Assembly (NCBI GenBank): GCA_035578155.1 | Contig: JAPWDM010000005.1 | Span: 35,984,108-36,048,107, forward strand | Direction of reading: 5' to 3' | DNA: 64,000 bases | Source: Brachynemurus nebulosus | Lineage: Eukaryota > Arthropoda > Insecta > Neuroptera > Myrmeleontidae | Shown here: positions 1 through 13,740 of the stretch, piece by piece | Layout of the letters: each line of letters begins with the position of its first letter | Numbering within the stretch: position 1 is the first letter of the stretch | Made by a program: the position numbers and the translations under genes | Notes under the pieces: model-generated | Seen by the model: the letters and a program-made list of their open reading frames with translations, nothing else | Databases searched by the model: none | What the model was told of the DNA's origin: nothing

Positions 1-255
1 GCTTCATTTACGAGCGAGAACTTGTGTTAATATCAACACTTTATGATCATTGATTCGTGCAAAATTATTGCAATATATATTCTGTAGGGATTTTTCTTTA
101 AAAAATAAATAAATATATTTATTTATAACACAAAAAAAAATTTAATTCAAAATTACAACAAAAATCAATAATAGCTTTCGTGAAATAAAAACTAACTAAG
201 GTTTTTCCTACCGATTATTTGAGGCAGCTGTAATATTTTATTATTGTAACTTACA

Positions 256-475
256 GGGCCGTATCTGGGGGTAGTCGAGGCACGTGCCCCGAACGGCAGG
301 GCTTGGGGGCGCTAAAAAGTGATTTAAGACGGCGCCAAAATTAGGTATGTGAGGTTTTATTTTTCTTGCTCGTCACCTTGTGCTTCTTTACTCCCACATT
401 TTGGGAGGAAAGAAGAATTTTTTTTTTTTACAGGGGCGCCATTTTTTTTACCCTGCCACGGGTGCCACTTAGGTT
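256..475. mobile_element. GC-rich MITE-like repeat, ends imperfect
   Basis: A G+C-rich island in AT-rich DNA opens with CAGGGCCGTATCTGGGGG and closes with CCCTGCCACGGGTGCCAC. The same style of terminus (CAGGGGCG..., TGCCCTGGGCG...) recurs at 5871, 17823, 21895, 27405 and 31349, where two copies show 8-bp target duplications. I infer a decayed hAT-like MITE. No target duplication is visible here, so the right edge is uncertain. Confidence 0.45.
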
Positions 476-680
476 AGGTTCGATCTTGGTAATTTATATA
501 CTAAGCATTTGAAAAGAATATTCATTATTTAAAAAGAAGTTAGGAGACTTTTAGCTGATATTAAACATATTGATTATTGCCAAGAGTACTTGGTATCCGG
601 AGACTTGTGTACATTTCTGATTTTTATTTTCTCATTTAAAATTTGGTAAAATTGGCACTGACCAAATACAGAACGTTTCT

Positions 681-893
681 AAATGATTGAAGTGCCAAGG
701 TCATAAAAAGTGTGTGCAAATAAAAATATTGCCGCTCTTCGTAAAAATGATCAAAATTATGTATACGTATAACATTGGATAGCGTGGGCATGTTGTTTGA
801 AAATGGGAATGTAGTTTTACAGAAAATATGTACTATGTAGTTACCGTGAAATAAGTTTTGTGTTCAGCAATGACCTTGGCACTTCAATCATTT
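681..893. repeat. Inverted repeat with 24-bp identical arms
   Basis: Bases 681-704 and 870-893 are exact reverse complements (24 bp, containing GAAGTGCCAAGGTC) around a 165-bp centre. Weaker complementarity (7 of 10) continues outward for ten bases. This fits a small foldback element or MITE. No coding capacity is visible, and the target duplication is not clear. Confidence 0.7.
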
Positions 894-1056
894 TGAAAGG
901 CTCGTTACTTTTAATATAATACCTATTTTTTCTCGGATGTATGAGTTTTGGTCTATATTCAGTTAACAAAACAACATTTCAATCTTATGTGTTGCATTTA
1001 TGTATACATATAAACAAAATTAGATTATTTAAACATTTAATTAATACAAAATCAAC

Positions 1057-1058
<2 letters not shown>

Positions 1059-1116
<58 letters not shown>
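1059..1116. repeat. (TA)n microsatellite
   Basis: Uninterrupted TA dinucleotides. An open frame running into it (Tyr-Ile runs) is a by-product of the repeat. Confidence 0.98.
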
Positions 1117-1119
<3 letters not shown>

Positions 1120-1726
1120 ATTTGCCTAAATTTCAAACAAATTGACTGTAAATGCAATATAATTTAAATGTTCAGTGGTGTAACACTATGAAAATTTCGC
1201 TCACCTAAACGAATATACTAGTGATATCAACGGGGCCGGATACGTCATTATCCAGTATAAATATTTTATTACCAACAAAAATTTCTGGCTAGTACCTACC
1301 TATTTCTAAAATAGTTAAGAAAACAAGAAATAAGATTCTCATGTCTATTATAGCACTATACACTCTCGCAAGACTGCCTCAACGGGATGTTCAAACCTAA
1401 TTTTTGAGGGAGCGAGACAGGACGAGTACGTACCATCTGTACCAAGCCCTAAGCGTGTTTGTAGAAAACTGTGGATAGCAGTGTGCCAGTGTGTGCTTGA
1501 TACCGCTTAAGGCATTTAGTTAGTCGGTATCGGTCACTCAATGCACAACGCATTATTATGTATTGTTGGACCATTGTATCTTGGACCCCACCTTGCTCCG
1601 TCCGACAATACGTGTTTTGTAATTGTGTGTGTTTCAACTGACACAGTTGCAAAGATCAAACTAACACCACTACACACAGTGTATACCTACACAACATAGT
1701 GGTGGGAAATAGAGGGGATTTTTTGT

Positions 1727-1810
1727 CTACATTGGTATCACTAGCGCAGAGATAGCAACTTGGCTTCTGATTATTCTGTGATCTGTACTCTCGCGATCTA
1801 GTACGTGGAG
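1727..1810 (+). repeat. Dispersed repeat D, copy 1
   Basis: A stretch reading roughly 'ctacattggtatcactagcgcagagatagcaa...ctgtgatctgtactctcgcgatct' in consensus form also occurs at 15703-15770 and, reverse-complemented, at 57290-57375. Recognisable identity is limited to about 60-85 bp. It could be the end of a larger family. No function is assigned. Confidence 0.5.
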
Positions 1811-2274
1811 ACTCGAGAGTCTAGTACGATGTGGACATACGAACCGTGCCAATATTTGTGAATGCCGCCATTGAATTGAATTTAATACCAGTGTTAAATA
1901 CTTAATATCATTATACATAATACGCTAAAGCTGCCTATAGTTTATATATTTCAACATCATATACATAATTTATAATTGGATGTCCCGAATAATCTACTGA
2001 GTGACCAAATTTTAATCCAGTATAATCATATCAAGCAAATTTATTTAATAAATGCTTATATTGTGATGGAAAAAAGATCTCTACTGAAAAGAAACATATA
2101 GTTTTTCAATTATAAATGAACTTATAGTTCTGTCATAGCTCAGGACGAGTGCCTAACACATTATCATGTTATGGTACTGAAAGGAGCGTACAAGGAAATT
2201 TTTGTGCTTCCGAAAAAAATTAGTTTATCAACGCGTTTTTTAACCATAGAATGCAGTTCGTAATCAATCTAACA

Positions 2275-2631
2275 CTATAAGGAACGCAGTAAGGGCTCTT
2301 TTAAAGAATTGCAGCTATTAGGATCTGTCGAAGGAAGGTAGGACATCTGGTGTCTAAAAATCAGACTATTCTTAAAGTGCATTTGCTGAAATATCATTAA
2401 TGATTTGAACTTTATAGATCTACATTTACATACAACTGATTTGTTTTTTCCATTCGTTGACAGTTCTCCAGTTATTTCATGACGTTTACCATTCTTTGAC
2501 GTTTGTATACTGTAACTTGTAATATTCATTAACTCATTGCCGCATTTTTTCATATCTTTACCACATTTTAAGTTTTTCAGATACAAAATTGTTTCTCCTT
2601 CAACAAAATTTCTCTGCTCCGGAGTTGTCAA
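2275..2631 (-). other. Unidentified open frame, possible exon remnant
   Basis: This 118-codon frame has fairly mixed amino-acid use, unlike the Phe/Ile/Lys/Asn-rich noise elsewhere. Its first half is Lys-, Gly- and Cys-bearing (LKCGKDMKKCGNELM, then VVCKC). It stays open for five codons upstream of the TTG listed as its start, and there is no ATG at the beginning, so if real it would be an exon or a fragment. I recognise no domain. A TTTCAG tract on the minus strand near codon 82 could be a splice acceptor or chance. It may equally be a random open frame. Confidence 0.2.
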
Positions 2632-4329
2632 CTCACGTACAAATAGTTATTATTTTTTCTTCGTATATTGCACTAATTGTTGCTTATAAAACTAATGCCA
2701 ATGCAGTTTTTCGTCAGCCATTTTTATTAAGTCACGCCTATTTGACAAATTCCAATATTCTTATACAGATGTGTAATTTTGATACTATAGTTACCTACAT
2801 CAAATTGCAACATTTATGTTTATTTTACTGGTATTACTAACGTCAATTTAGTTGTTCATGTTTGTTATTTATTACGTATTTAAGGTATATCTTATGTCAA
2901 GTATACAAAATGTTTAAAACGCTTCAAAAAATAAAAATATTTTTGATGTATTGAAGAGCTTTTAATTTTTTTTTATGTACTTGATGTGTATTTTAAATTT
3001 ACTCAGTGATTTTAGTAATAGTGACTGAATAATAACTACCCAATCCTTTGAACTTGCGGGCGGAACTATGTTTTCGACTTTTGTTTTAAACACCTCATAT
3101 TATTATAAATTGCGCTAGATACCTATTTATGTGAATTTATGCATACATATATGTACGTATAATATATCAATAAAGCTTATAGTAAAAGCTTTTGCTAATT
3201 AACTGCTAACACTGGCAGGCATAGCTAGTTATACCAGAACAGAACAGGTAATGTTCGATAGTTTGTCAATTAATTACCAATACTACGGCTATACGTTTAC
3301 TTTGATGAACATTAAGGTACCTAATTGTGTTTATAGTATCGTTGGTTGCTTAACTATCAAAACAGTTAACAAATCTAGTTTGTCGGCAACACGAATGCTA
3401 ACAGGATATTGGGTGAATTATCAATTCCATAATTAACTAGATGAGTTATATTCATTACGGGAAGTTCTCAATTAAAATGTGAAATATCGTCAAAGTAACA
3501 GATAATGTTAAGGAAAAGATTTAATTATGAACTATAAATTCAAAATAATTTTGCAGAAAATTTTTAGCGTTCACAGTTTGTACCAGAAAACAACAAAATA
3601 CTTGAAGATATATGAACAGTCTATGGCAAGTAAATGATCTGTACATACGCACATACTTAAGATAGTAGTGTACATGTCTATATGCGATATGTAGCTCACC
3701 CCTCTCACTTGATGTTTTTGGTGTACTTCTTGAGTGTGCAAAAAATGGATTTTTTTTTGTATTTTTGTGTATTAAGAAGGTGATGAGTCACAATAAAAAA
3801 AAAAATTGTTAGGCAATCTACGAAAATGTCTAAATTAGTGTAATGCTAATATTAAAATTATTCACTCTGACAACAAATTTAAATACTTACAGTAGAAATA
3901 ATAATTTAAATGCATTTCAATTATCTAAAACATTAGAGTACATGTAAAGTTATTTATTTAAATCTTCTTTCAACCCCTCATAGATTTTAACAGGATAGTT
4001 CACCCCTTATTTATATTCAATTGCATACATACAAACGTAGATGCATAACTCGTTTCTCCCTTATGTACAAAACACAAAATTACATAATCAACGACTCTTC
4101 TGTTAGCAATCAGTATTTAAAAAAAAAAATTATATTACAAAACGCGTAGATATAATTTGCATGGAATTCCAAGGGAAGGGATCAACTGCGTCATGTCATG
4201 ACGTGTGTGATGATAATGATGAGTCATGTAAGGCAGCTAATATTCTCCTCAATATAATATATGTAGAAGCATCTACTTAAAATTTTGGGAATTTTTCATA
4301 AAATAGCGGATTTCTCTAGTTGCTTGACG

Positions 4330-4594
4330 TATCGTCAGTTGGGACGAATCCGGACGATTTTTTCAGTTTTTTGACAATAAATTGTTTGGCAACAAATGTT
4401 GGCAAAAAATTATAAAAGACGTGCCTGTAAAATAACAAAATATAAAGATGTCACGTTCACTGCTTTTCTTCGACGACTAACTCATAACTGATAAATTCCA
4501 GTAGTATTGATTGACCATTAACCTTGTGTGATCATAATACTGACAAAGAAATATCGAGAGGCACCTCTGTCCGGATTCGCCCCAACTGATGGTA
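4330..4594. mobile_element. TA-flanked MITE (CAGTTGGGRCGAATCC ends)
   Basis: Terminal inverted repeats at 4332-4355 and 4569-4592 match at 21 of 24 positions. They contain AGTTGGG(A/G)CGAATCCGGAC, with TA immediately outside each end. The internal ~215 bp have no coding capacity. The layout fits a non-autonomous Tc1/mariner-superfamily element; the exact family is unknown. Confidence 0.75.
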
Positions 4595-6478
4595 TGTTTA
4601 TTCTTTTGGTTGAAAAGGTGATATCCTAGGCAGAGTTGCCAACTGTCCGGTTATGACGTAATTTATCCGGGTCTGGTACTACACGTACGACCAGACAGCA
4701 AATATCTGGTGAATTGAAAAATTTTTTTGCTCGTCAAGGTTTTTGGAAATTAGTTAAGAATTTATGTTTCAAAGTCACGGAAAAATCAAGGGCAGTGTAT
4801 TAAGAACTTTTCAGTTTTCTTTTTACTCGTCAGCTTAAAAAATTTCTGACAAATGTTGATGCCTGGTCGTCAGCAAGTCTAAATATAGGTAATCTTTTAG
4901 GTGTTTTCTAGAGATATAAAAAAATTGCGTTTCAATATCTGATTTATTTAGTTAAACAAATATCAATTTTTTTACCAAACCATACAACAAAATATGGTTT
5001 CCATAGAAACTGTATAAAATTCACCAACAAAAGTAGAAATATATTCCCTTTCATTTGTCGTCAAAACGAGAGGAACAATGAATTATAAATCAACTGTCTC
5101 CTTCTAATTCGAAAAAAATTATACGTAAAATAAACCGGCTGATGTATTTTATCCTTAAAACTGTTTCAATATAAAACATCCCTTCTACAATCATAGCAAC
5201 ATATAGGCACATTCATATACGTACCGAAATATGCATTAAGGGATGATTTAAATAAAAAAATACTTTGGGGGAATATGTACATTCATATAATATGTTCCTT
5301 TTTGTATTATTCATCCGGTTTTAGACACACACGTGCAAAGATTAGTGTTGCGATGATGACGCAATAACAAATACGTAAATTTATTACTATTTACGAATGG
5401 TGTGAATTTTTGCAAAATCACAATTGATTGCTATTTATATCATGGCAAATAGGTGATAATAGTATTTCTTCTATAGTTAAATATGAATAAAAATAGTAAC
5501 TTGCACGAAAATCTAAAAGGTAATTCCATAATAACATCTTGAAAACAAATTGTTTTGGGTTATAAGTATGTACATAATATAAATTTTGAATATGCATTTG
5601 AGAATAATCGATTTATTAACCATTATTTCTGTAAGACTGAAACCATAGTAATTTTTTACCAAATTCCCTTTTCCCGGTTTTTTAATTCTTTTGTTCTGGT
5701 GTCCCGACGGATTCTTTCGGCACGTCTACTTGCCCTGGGTTCTTAAACAAATTTTTTGATTTTGAACAATAACACGATGTAGTTCAATAAAGATAGTATT
5801 GAAATGATCAATGCTACGTTTTGAGTCAGTATAGATCATTTTCTGGGATTCGTAGAAAAGTTTCCTCACAGTGGCGATTTCAGCGGGTAGGCCGCGTAGG
5901 CTCAGGGCACCCAAAAATTTTCAGTTCATGTAATTCAGACAAATATCGACACATTTTTAAGTTCTGGAGAAATGTCTAAAAGCAATTCTTTAATTCTTAG
6001 TAGATTTTGTTGAAGCCTGGAATCATTACCGCCATTAACTGGCCTAACATTAGGCCCTGTGATAAGAAATGTCCTCTTCTGACCACTTGTCGAATACCGA
6101 GAATTTTTTAAGCATTTGAGAAATTTTTTAAAGCAATTCTTTAATTTGAAATATAATTCTTGTGGTCCAGAATTGCTTCCGTCATTATCTCTGCCGTGTA
6201 ACACTAATCTCACGTATCTCAGAAATGATAGTTTTGAGAAAACTTGATTTGAATAAAATATCGTATTATCTTTATTCGCTCAAATATTATTAAATATCTA
6301 AGATAATTGATTTTTATTATGCGTTATTGATTCAACGTTGAAGTATTGATTTAATAACGTATAAATATACTATTTGAAAATATAAGAAATAAGGAATGTG
6401 ATACAATCAAAATAAAAATTTAAAAATACAATAGATTAATTATTATATTATTATTAACAAATTAATTAATTTTATTAT

Positions 6479-6479
<1 letters not shown>
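4595..6479. other. No gene; scattered repeat fragments
   Basis: The start of a hAT-like end (CAGAGTTGCCAACTGTCC) lies near 4630, with no partner found. Bases 5871-5914 carry a MITE terminus (CAGTGGCGATTTCAGCGG, running into GGCTCAGGGCACCC), also unpaired. A degenerate direct duplication with a 151-bp period is visible at 5967-6040 and 6118-6190, sharing AAAGCAATTCTTTAATT. The minus-strand frames of 62 and 92 codons here run through these repeats and are not treated as genes. Confidence 0.5.

Positions 6480-6541
<62 letters not shown>
6480..6541. repeat. (AT)n microsatellite
   Basis: Pure AT dinucleotide tract following an ATTA-rich stretch. Confidence 0.98.
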
Positions 6542-6542
<1 letters not shown>

Positions 6543-7557
6543 TAGGGATTGAGTAGAATCCTTTAAACGTTGTTACGCGAAATTGCTGTATCTAAAGATA
6601 CATGACATTCGTGACACGACAGATCTGGAATATTAATAGGTTCTCTAACATGATATGTCGTTTTTCGACCACTTAGTCGAGAAATAATCACTAGATCATA
6701 TCATAGACAAATGAGACAAATGGCTAAGGCCCGATTTTTTAAAGGGTCTGGTCAAACTGTATATTTTAAATATTTGAATCAAAGTTTGAGATTTAATTTA
6801 ATTATTTACATTATTTATTTTTATTTATTGTTTTATATTTTTTGTGTGCTCAATATATATCATTGTGAAGGCCGGGGGAGGTTCGGTAAGAAGAAGATAT
6901 CTAAGGCCCCAAAGTGGGCTAATCCATCCCCGGTTACATATAGGCTCTCCTAAGTGGTATATGATTACCTGAAATGGCTTGTAAATGTTGCTTAAAACTA
7001 CATTTTGTTTAATTGACAATTATGCAAAAAAGAAATATACAGTTTCAATATAACAAAATGATACGTATAAAAGTTATATGTTTACAATACAGAAAAATTC
7101 GGACTAACTGGAAATAAAAATCTTAAAATCGCTCCTGTTTGCCCATAAGCGGGAAACAAGTTTTTTAGACTGGCTGATGGCATTACACGTCGGACATATC
7201 TTTGAGAATAGGTTTGAAATTAATTTTTTCAATAACTATGAAGATGTCCCATAAGATGTACTTAAAAAGCTTGGTTTCATTTTTGTTTTTTTGTTTTTTT
7301 TTTGTTTATTGTTTTTATTTTGGGTGGGGGGTTGTATTCTGGTCTTGATTTAATAGAATATGGACACCGTGATTAAAATTGCATAAATTTTTGGAACATT
7401 TCTAAATATAATTTACGTACTTGCTAGAAACTTTTTGGGTTCTTTGTGTTTATTGCCTGTTCAGAAAAATAAGACGCAAAAAATTGACCTTATTAAAAAA
7501 GATGACAATAATCCATCTCCAGATATAGTAAAGTAGTTCGCTTTTTACATATACATA
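6542..7557. other. No gene recognised
   Basis: AT-rich sequence. A small G+C-rich patch at 6868-6950 (GGCCGGGGGAGGTTCGG, then CCCCAAAGTGGGC) may be a repeat terminus, with no second copy in the window. Poly-T and T/G-rich runs lie near 7285-7335. Confidence 0.4.
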
Positions 7558-9335
7558 TTTAGGGGAGATCTTTTCCGTTGATCCTCATTATCGATAAACT
7601 ACTCTCTAACAAATACTAAAATACAATTTGAAAGTTAATGCCTTTTTATCCAAAATTGAAGCTTCAATAACACTGAAAGGAAGATATAATTTACAAAGAA
7701 TATAATATACATAAATAGGTATTTTTTTCTTATAAAAAAATAAATTTCCTTTCAATTTTTGAACACGTGCTAACTCTGCGTTCTTTGTTTAAGGTATAAT
7801 TCTTCACGTACCAAAAGGAACTAAATACTAGGGTATTTTGAATATAAAAAAAATATTCATTGATGGATTTCATCCGGACATGTAGCCCTGTTCCTGTGTA
7901 TACATAATTATAAAACAAACTGGTTTTTTTACGTATGTCAAATTGCCACGTGTACCTATTTTTTAGGGCTCCAAAGAAAAACTCTATTTATAATTTTATC
8001 ATAACCTACCATTTCATTTACTTGTCTGTCTGTTTGTCTGTTTGTTCACCTGTCACGGAGTCATAATTCTTAGATCTCTGGAACTATGAACATGTTTTTC
8101 ACTCTTAAATATTATGAGCAAATTTTCAGATAAATCGTACAAAAATTTATTTCGATAAGCTTTATTTTATTCTGAAAGCAGTGAAAAAGCTAAGCTTCTA
8201 AGAAACCCGTCCCAATAATGTGTGCCCAATATGTATTTGCTGATTCTTTCTTTTTTTAATATAAAAAATGAAGCGAAACAGATATATTTACTCTATGTAA
8301 ATGAGGTGCTAATGAAATCATAGAAGTTTTGAGAATATAAGCGAAACAAATAGATTTACTCTATGTAAATGAGGTGCTAATGAAATCATAAATGTTTTGA
8401 GAATATCAAACTATTATTATAGACAACCTTCTGGTTAGTTTGGTTAGCTTACAAATCTAGGTAGTAAATACCGATATGATAAAACTTTGAAACAATTTTA
8501 ATTTGAATTTAGAGTGAACAAAAGAAAATTAGCGATTTGAAATTAAGCAAAATTATGAATTTTTCCAATTCAAAAGATGCATAACTGAGAAATAACAATT
8601 TTATGGCAAAAAGTAAAATCGGTTTAAAGGGAAATTCGCTAAAAAATTTTTTTTCATAATTATGTTCCTTATGGTGTTAGAAATATTCTCCTAAAATTTT
8701 ATTTTAAGAAAAAGGAAAAATCAAAAAGTAATGGGCATTTTAGTGCACACATTTTAGTATAATTAAATTAAAAAAAAGAAAAGAAAAAACAAACTTTAAA
8801 AGCTATTTTCTCAAAAGTACGTTTTTCGACATGGTTCCTCGTGTATCTCAAAAAGTATTTAAGATATCGACACAAATCGAAGTGCATATTATCCTCGATA
8901 CCGTCATTTTGGCGAGAACAAGGATCTTTTAGTTCCGTCATATACTTTCAAAATGGCGGCTGTTTATAGTCAAGAAAAAGCGGTGATTTTTGAAAATTTA
9001 TTTTCAAAATGCGATTTCTCGCTGGTTTGTTGTATTTTTTTTAGATTCCAGTTAGTGCAATAACTTTATATGTATATTTTCAGAAAATTCTTGATTTTTT
9101 TACTTTGGTTCACTGGGGATTTCAGAACGCGAGAAACCATCAAGGTGCAAAAATCTCACAGTGTCGATTTCAAAGCCATTTATACTCAGCTCATTTTGAA
9201 TTTTTTTTTGTCTCAACATATGTGGAAACAATATTGTATATATGTAGTTTTTTAATAAAATATTCAGGTATTTGTATAAAAAGAAATAATAAAAATGGTC
9301 GATTTTTGATGTTTTTTTGGTGAATCTCCCCTTAA
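7558..9335. mobile_element. Possible TTAA-type element with GGGGAGAT ends
   Basis: TTTAGGGGAGATC at 7558 faces ATCTCCCCTTAA at 9324-9335, so short ends GGGGAGAT sit inside TTTA/TTAA. Three other families in this window (around 19.6-20.4, 22.4-23.1 and 58.5-59.7 kb) have TTAA followed by a G-rich terminus, which is why I list it. The matching end is only about 8-9 bp, so chance is possible. A 68-bp tandem duplication lies inside. Confidence 0.25.
8273..8407. repeat. 68-bp tandem duplication
   Basis: Two adjacent units (8273-8340 and 8341-8407) share GCGAAACA, then TTTACTCTATGTAAATGAGG and GCTAATGAAATCATA. Only a handful of mismatches separate them, so this is a recent local duplication. Confidence 0.9.
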
Positions 9336-9934
9336 ACAAAAACTCACCGGGTGATAGTAGGGACCTATATAATAATTAATATGTATTGAACAAGATTATA
9401 TAAACAAATTCCTGATGAACTTTTTCAGATTATAAGGTCTCATATTTTAAAATTTACATCTTTAATATTTACGTTTCATTAGTCGAATTTTTCTTTAAAA
9501 AACCAGACTGATACAGCCTATACGATAAGAACGGCGAGAGGAGAGAGTAGGGGCGCTATCCGTTTTCGGACCCGTAGAACACGATTCTGTAGAAAAAAAA
9601 TATCTGATATGTATATTTATATATTTTTTTTTCCTGCTACTTTTTAATATATGTAGGCCCCCCTATGGAAGTTAAGAGCTAAATTTGGTAAGTGGGGCTC
9701 ATTCCGATGCACAACAATACTATCAAAGTGGGGTTAAATTTTGGATCCGACCCAACCTTTAAGGGGTGGTGGGGCGGTAAAACAATAAAACTTTTCCATA
9801 CCGATTGGAAATAATGTTTCGGTCAATTATCTAGAACATGTCCAAAATTCAGCTTCCTAGGATGATTTGGAAGGAGTAGAGGGAGAAAAAATATTTTGGC
9901 TAGATCTAACACGCCCACAGCCCCCCAGAATTAA

Positions 9935-10560
9935 GGCAGAGGGTTGGAATTTGGTGTGTTGATAAAGTTCGTACCTAGATTGTGCTTTCTGGAGGTTTTT
10001 ATATTTTACCCCCACCCCCTCATTTATAAGCTACAGTTTCATGCCATTTTGACGTTTTCGAAGTTTGTACCACTCGCACTGGTCACCCAAATAAACCTAG
10101 AGGGCTGAAATTTTGTATTCAAATTGAGTTTGTATCAAGGGGGTGCCTTTTGGTGGTCTTAACTTTTAACCCTTACCCCCACCATTTTTATACCAAAAAG
10201 AGCATGATGTTTCTTGTTTTTTAACAGTTTCATTCGGGTCAAAACCTTCCGAAATAACCTAAAGGGCTGAAATTTTGTGTACAGATTAAGCTAATAGCCA
10301 GCCACTGCTTTATGGAGGTTTCAACTTTTAACCCTTAAGCCCACTATTTTTATGCCAATATTTCCTTGATTGTTTTGCTTTTTTTCTAACACGTCTAGAG
10401 ACTCTCTAAGGAAAGCTAGAGGGCTGAACTTTTGTACGTAGATTGAGTTAGTATCCAGCTAGTGTCTTTTAGGGATTCCACATTACTTTTCCCCCCACTT
10501 CTCCAATTTTTACATCGGAATTCAATGGTATTGTTAAATGTGTTTTAAATCCATTATGTT
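9935..10560. repeat. ~160-bp tandem repeat, about four units
   Basis: The phrase agagGGCTGAAATTTTGT recurs with anchors at 9940, 10101, 10263 and 10420, spaced 161, 162 and 157 bp. Each is followed by GTATCNAG..., then a (C)TTTTAACCC and C-rich run. The units are divergent, most like minisatellite blocks found inside or beside insect transposons. The block ends about 120 bp before an R element terminus. Confidence 0.75.
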
Positions 10561-10681
10561 TATTTTAATACAAGTAGGCGAATAGTAATTTTAAAAAATT
10601 TAAAAAAAAATGAACATACTTTTATAACAAATGCAATACACAAATATTAAGTAATTTAAAAATGTTATTAAAGTACACTGT

Positions 10682-11190
<509 letters not shown>

Positions 11191-13030
11191 CTCCATTTCA
11201 CTCGCACTCGCATTCTTTTTTTTTCTGTCTCATTTTTTGCGAGCTAAATTCGAAAAAAACCGCTTTATAAGTAGCGTGTCATGATTTTTTTAATCCAATT
11301 TAACGATTCGGCTATATTCTATTTCTCTGTCAGTTAAATGTTTTTATAATGTATCTCTGTTCCATTTTTTTTTACAAAAAAAATCCCGACGATATCTGTT
11401 ATGTGATATGATCAGAATTTAGATTATATTTACACCTTCCTAAAATTAATAAGAGTTTGCTTCAATCGTATAAAAATTACGTTAAATCATATTCAAACAA
11501 TAATATTTTTACGTAATTTTTTATCCAATTGACAATACAGTTATGATTAGAATTGTATAATCAGAGCATTCTAATATTAAATAATTTTGCACATTCAATT
11601 TTTTTTTTAACAAAGAAAAATTTTTTTAAATTTTGACACATTCTTTTATGAAATTTCGATTAAGAAATATTAAAAAATTTTAAAGTGAATCATTTAAAAA
11701 GAGTTAAAAATAAATTAAAAAGGAAACATTTCTCTATTTTAACATATTTGTAAAGAAAATTTTACAGTTTACTTACAGTTTTTTGAAAAAATGTAATAAC
11801 ATTTTTACATACAATAAAGATTATATTTGAACGGTAGGAAATCCACAAATTTTTTTTTTATTTCTTTAATTAATTATTAAATTTGGTTTTAGAAGAAAAT
11901 CTTCGTCTAATTCGCTCCAAGCCGAAAGTATAGCCACTAATAAGGACATTCCACTGTTAAAATAAATGGAAAATATATTGAAATTTATTTAATGAAAGCC
12001 ATTCATACACATTTTTAAAATATCCTTTTGAATTATATAACAAATAAAATCTGTGTAAAAAAATCTAATTGACGTGTTTTTTCTCAATTTGCTAATATTA
12101 AGTAAGGCTCGTTAATTAGGGAGTGATTGTGTTAAAATTTTAATATAAAATATGGTAATTTTAACCCTCTTTAAAAACACATTTCGATTTTAACAATAAA
12201 AAAATTTTAAAAAGTGTTTTCGTTTTTCCCGGATTACCAAAAACTGTTCATAGGCATATCTGTGACTAAAGTTGCCTCCCTTTCTTAAGAAAATAAAGTA
12301 TTTTTAAAATTTTGTGCAAAAGAATAAAACACAATTAACGAAAAAAAAGTACGCGTTTCCATATTTTTAAGATTTTGTAGTACAAGAAAATCCTTATAAA
12401 TTCATCATATCTGTTATTGCATTTACTAGCTTTTACGCAATTTAATAAACAAAAGTCTGAAAATGGACGTAGAATCTCACTGTTATTAATTATTATGTCT
12501 TAGTCTTTTGAAAAATTATTTTTTGAACTAAAATAAGAATAGGAGGAATATAAACTTAGGGGTAAACGACAGGAGTATATAAACTTTATTTTAGATTCTA
12601 CGTTTATTTTTATAGAAAATCATCAAGTACCTATTATTTCTTTTTTGAATGTATAAATACAAAAAGTTCGAAATTATTTTATATTAGAATTTCAATTTTG
12701 GTCGACCCTACGGGTTGTCCCCATTTACTCTTTTCTCGTCTCTTTTGACCCCAATTTTTCATAGAGAAGAAATTATACGATTTTTGTTAATTTTTCAAAA
12801 ACCACCGATATTTTTAAATTTTTTTGGATACTGCTGATAAAGTGACCATCTTCGCGTAAATTTTTAATATATTAAAGATTAGGTACTCATAAAATAAATA
12901 CAAAAAAATACGGTGTGAAGTCTGAATGCGTACCTATTCATCCTTGTCTACGGTAGCACATTTTTTATTGACATAAATATTAGAAACGCAGGAAAAGAGA
13001 CCAGGAATCAACATAGAAGTGGATTATGGT
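11191..13030. other. No gene recognised
   Basis: Very AT-rich, with many A and T homopolymers. I see no terminal repeats, open frames of interest or RNA genes. Confidence 0.5.
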
Positions 13031-13031
13031 A

Positions 13032-13740
13032 CGATATATTTTCTGAAAAAAGTGCTTAGGACCAAAGTTATAGAGTTCAAAGTGATGCACTTGATGATGA
13101 CTTTGAAGTTGACCTTGAGGTCAATTTCCAAAGTCATTTGAAAATCATTTAATATTTTTCAAAAGGAGTAGTTTACTTTTCATCCCTAAATGGTTCAAAG
13201 TATATTCGAACGAATTTCACATGCAAGATAGAAAATAAGTGATCAAGAAGTAATTTTGAAAAATACTTGCTCAACCGCAATCGGAAAAATAATAGTTAAT
13301 CATATGTTCAATTGAATTCCTAATATGATAACTATAGAGTAGCAATAAAAATTTTAAAAAATTTTGAAAATTTCTAATATAACATAAAGTTAATGTTTAA
13401 CTTACAATTGGAGTGATATTAAATCTTTTCTTAACTTTACTTCTAAAATTACTTACAAAAATGTTTTCTTCTAATTTTTTCTATAAATTTGCGCCTATTT
13501 TTTCATTTCGTCAGGTTTTTATTTTTTTTATTTTAGAAAAATAACGCAACAAATCAATTTTGAAGATAGATTGAGGCAATACATGAAATTACTGCTTATA
13601 GGTACAGGATATGGTCAAAGTTCGGCAATGGCTAATCATTTTCAACTGACCTTGAAAATCGATTTCAGGGTCACTATCAAGTGCATCGCTTTAAATTCTA
13701 CAAATTTGGTACTCAGCCCTTTTTTCAAAAAATATGTCGT
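13032..13740. repeat. Diverged inverted-repeat element
   Basis: The segment 13032-13150 (CGATATATTTTCTGAAAAAAG, then GATGCACTTGAT and GACCTTGAGGTCAATTT) is mirrored by the reverse complement of 13631-13740 (GACATATTTTTTGAAAAAAG, GCGATGCACTTGATAG, TCAAGGTCAGTTGAAAATG). The arms are roughly 75-80% identical by eye and about 480 bp apart. It is an old long-armed element; the outer ends are unclear. Confidence 0.55.

Larger units (their letters stand above)
1117..4329. other. No gene recognised
   Basis: Apart from the dispersed repeat at 1727 and an unidentified minus-strand frame at 2275-2631, I see no exon signature, RNA gene or clear transposon end. Bases 1360-1700 are less AT-rich than their surroundings but have stops in all frames. 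Poly-A tracts occur near 3795 and 4125. Confidence 0.5.

Noticed and set aside
5726..6213. Minus-strand frames of 62 and 92 codons with fairly protein-like composition
   Set aside because: The first begins in a GC-rich MITE terminus (5871-5914) and the second spans a 151-bp direct duplication. Both are best explained as repeat sequence.
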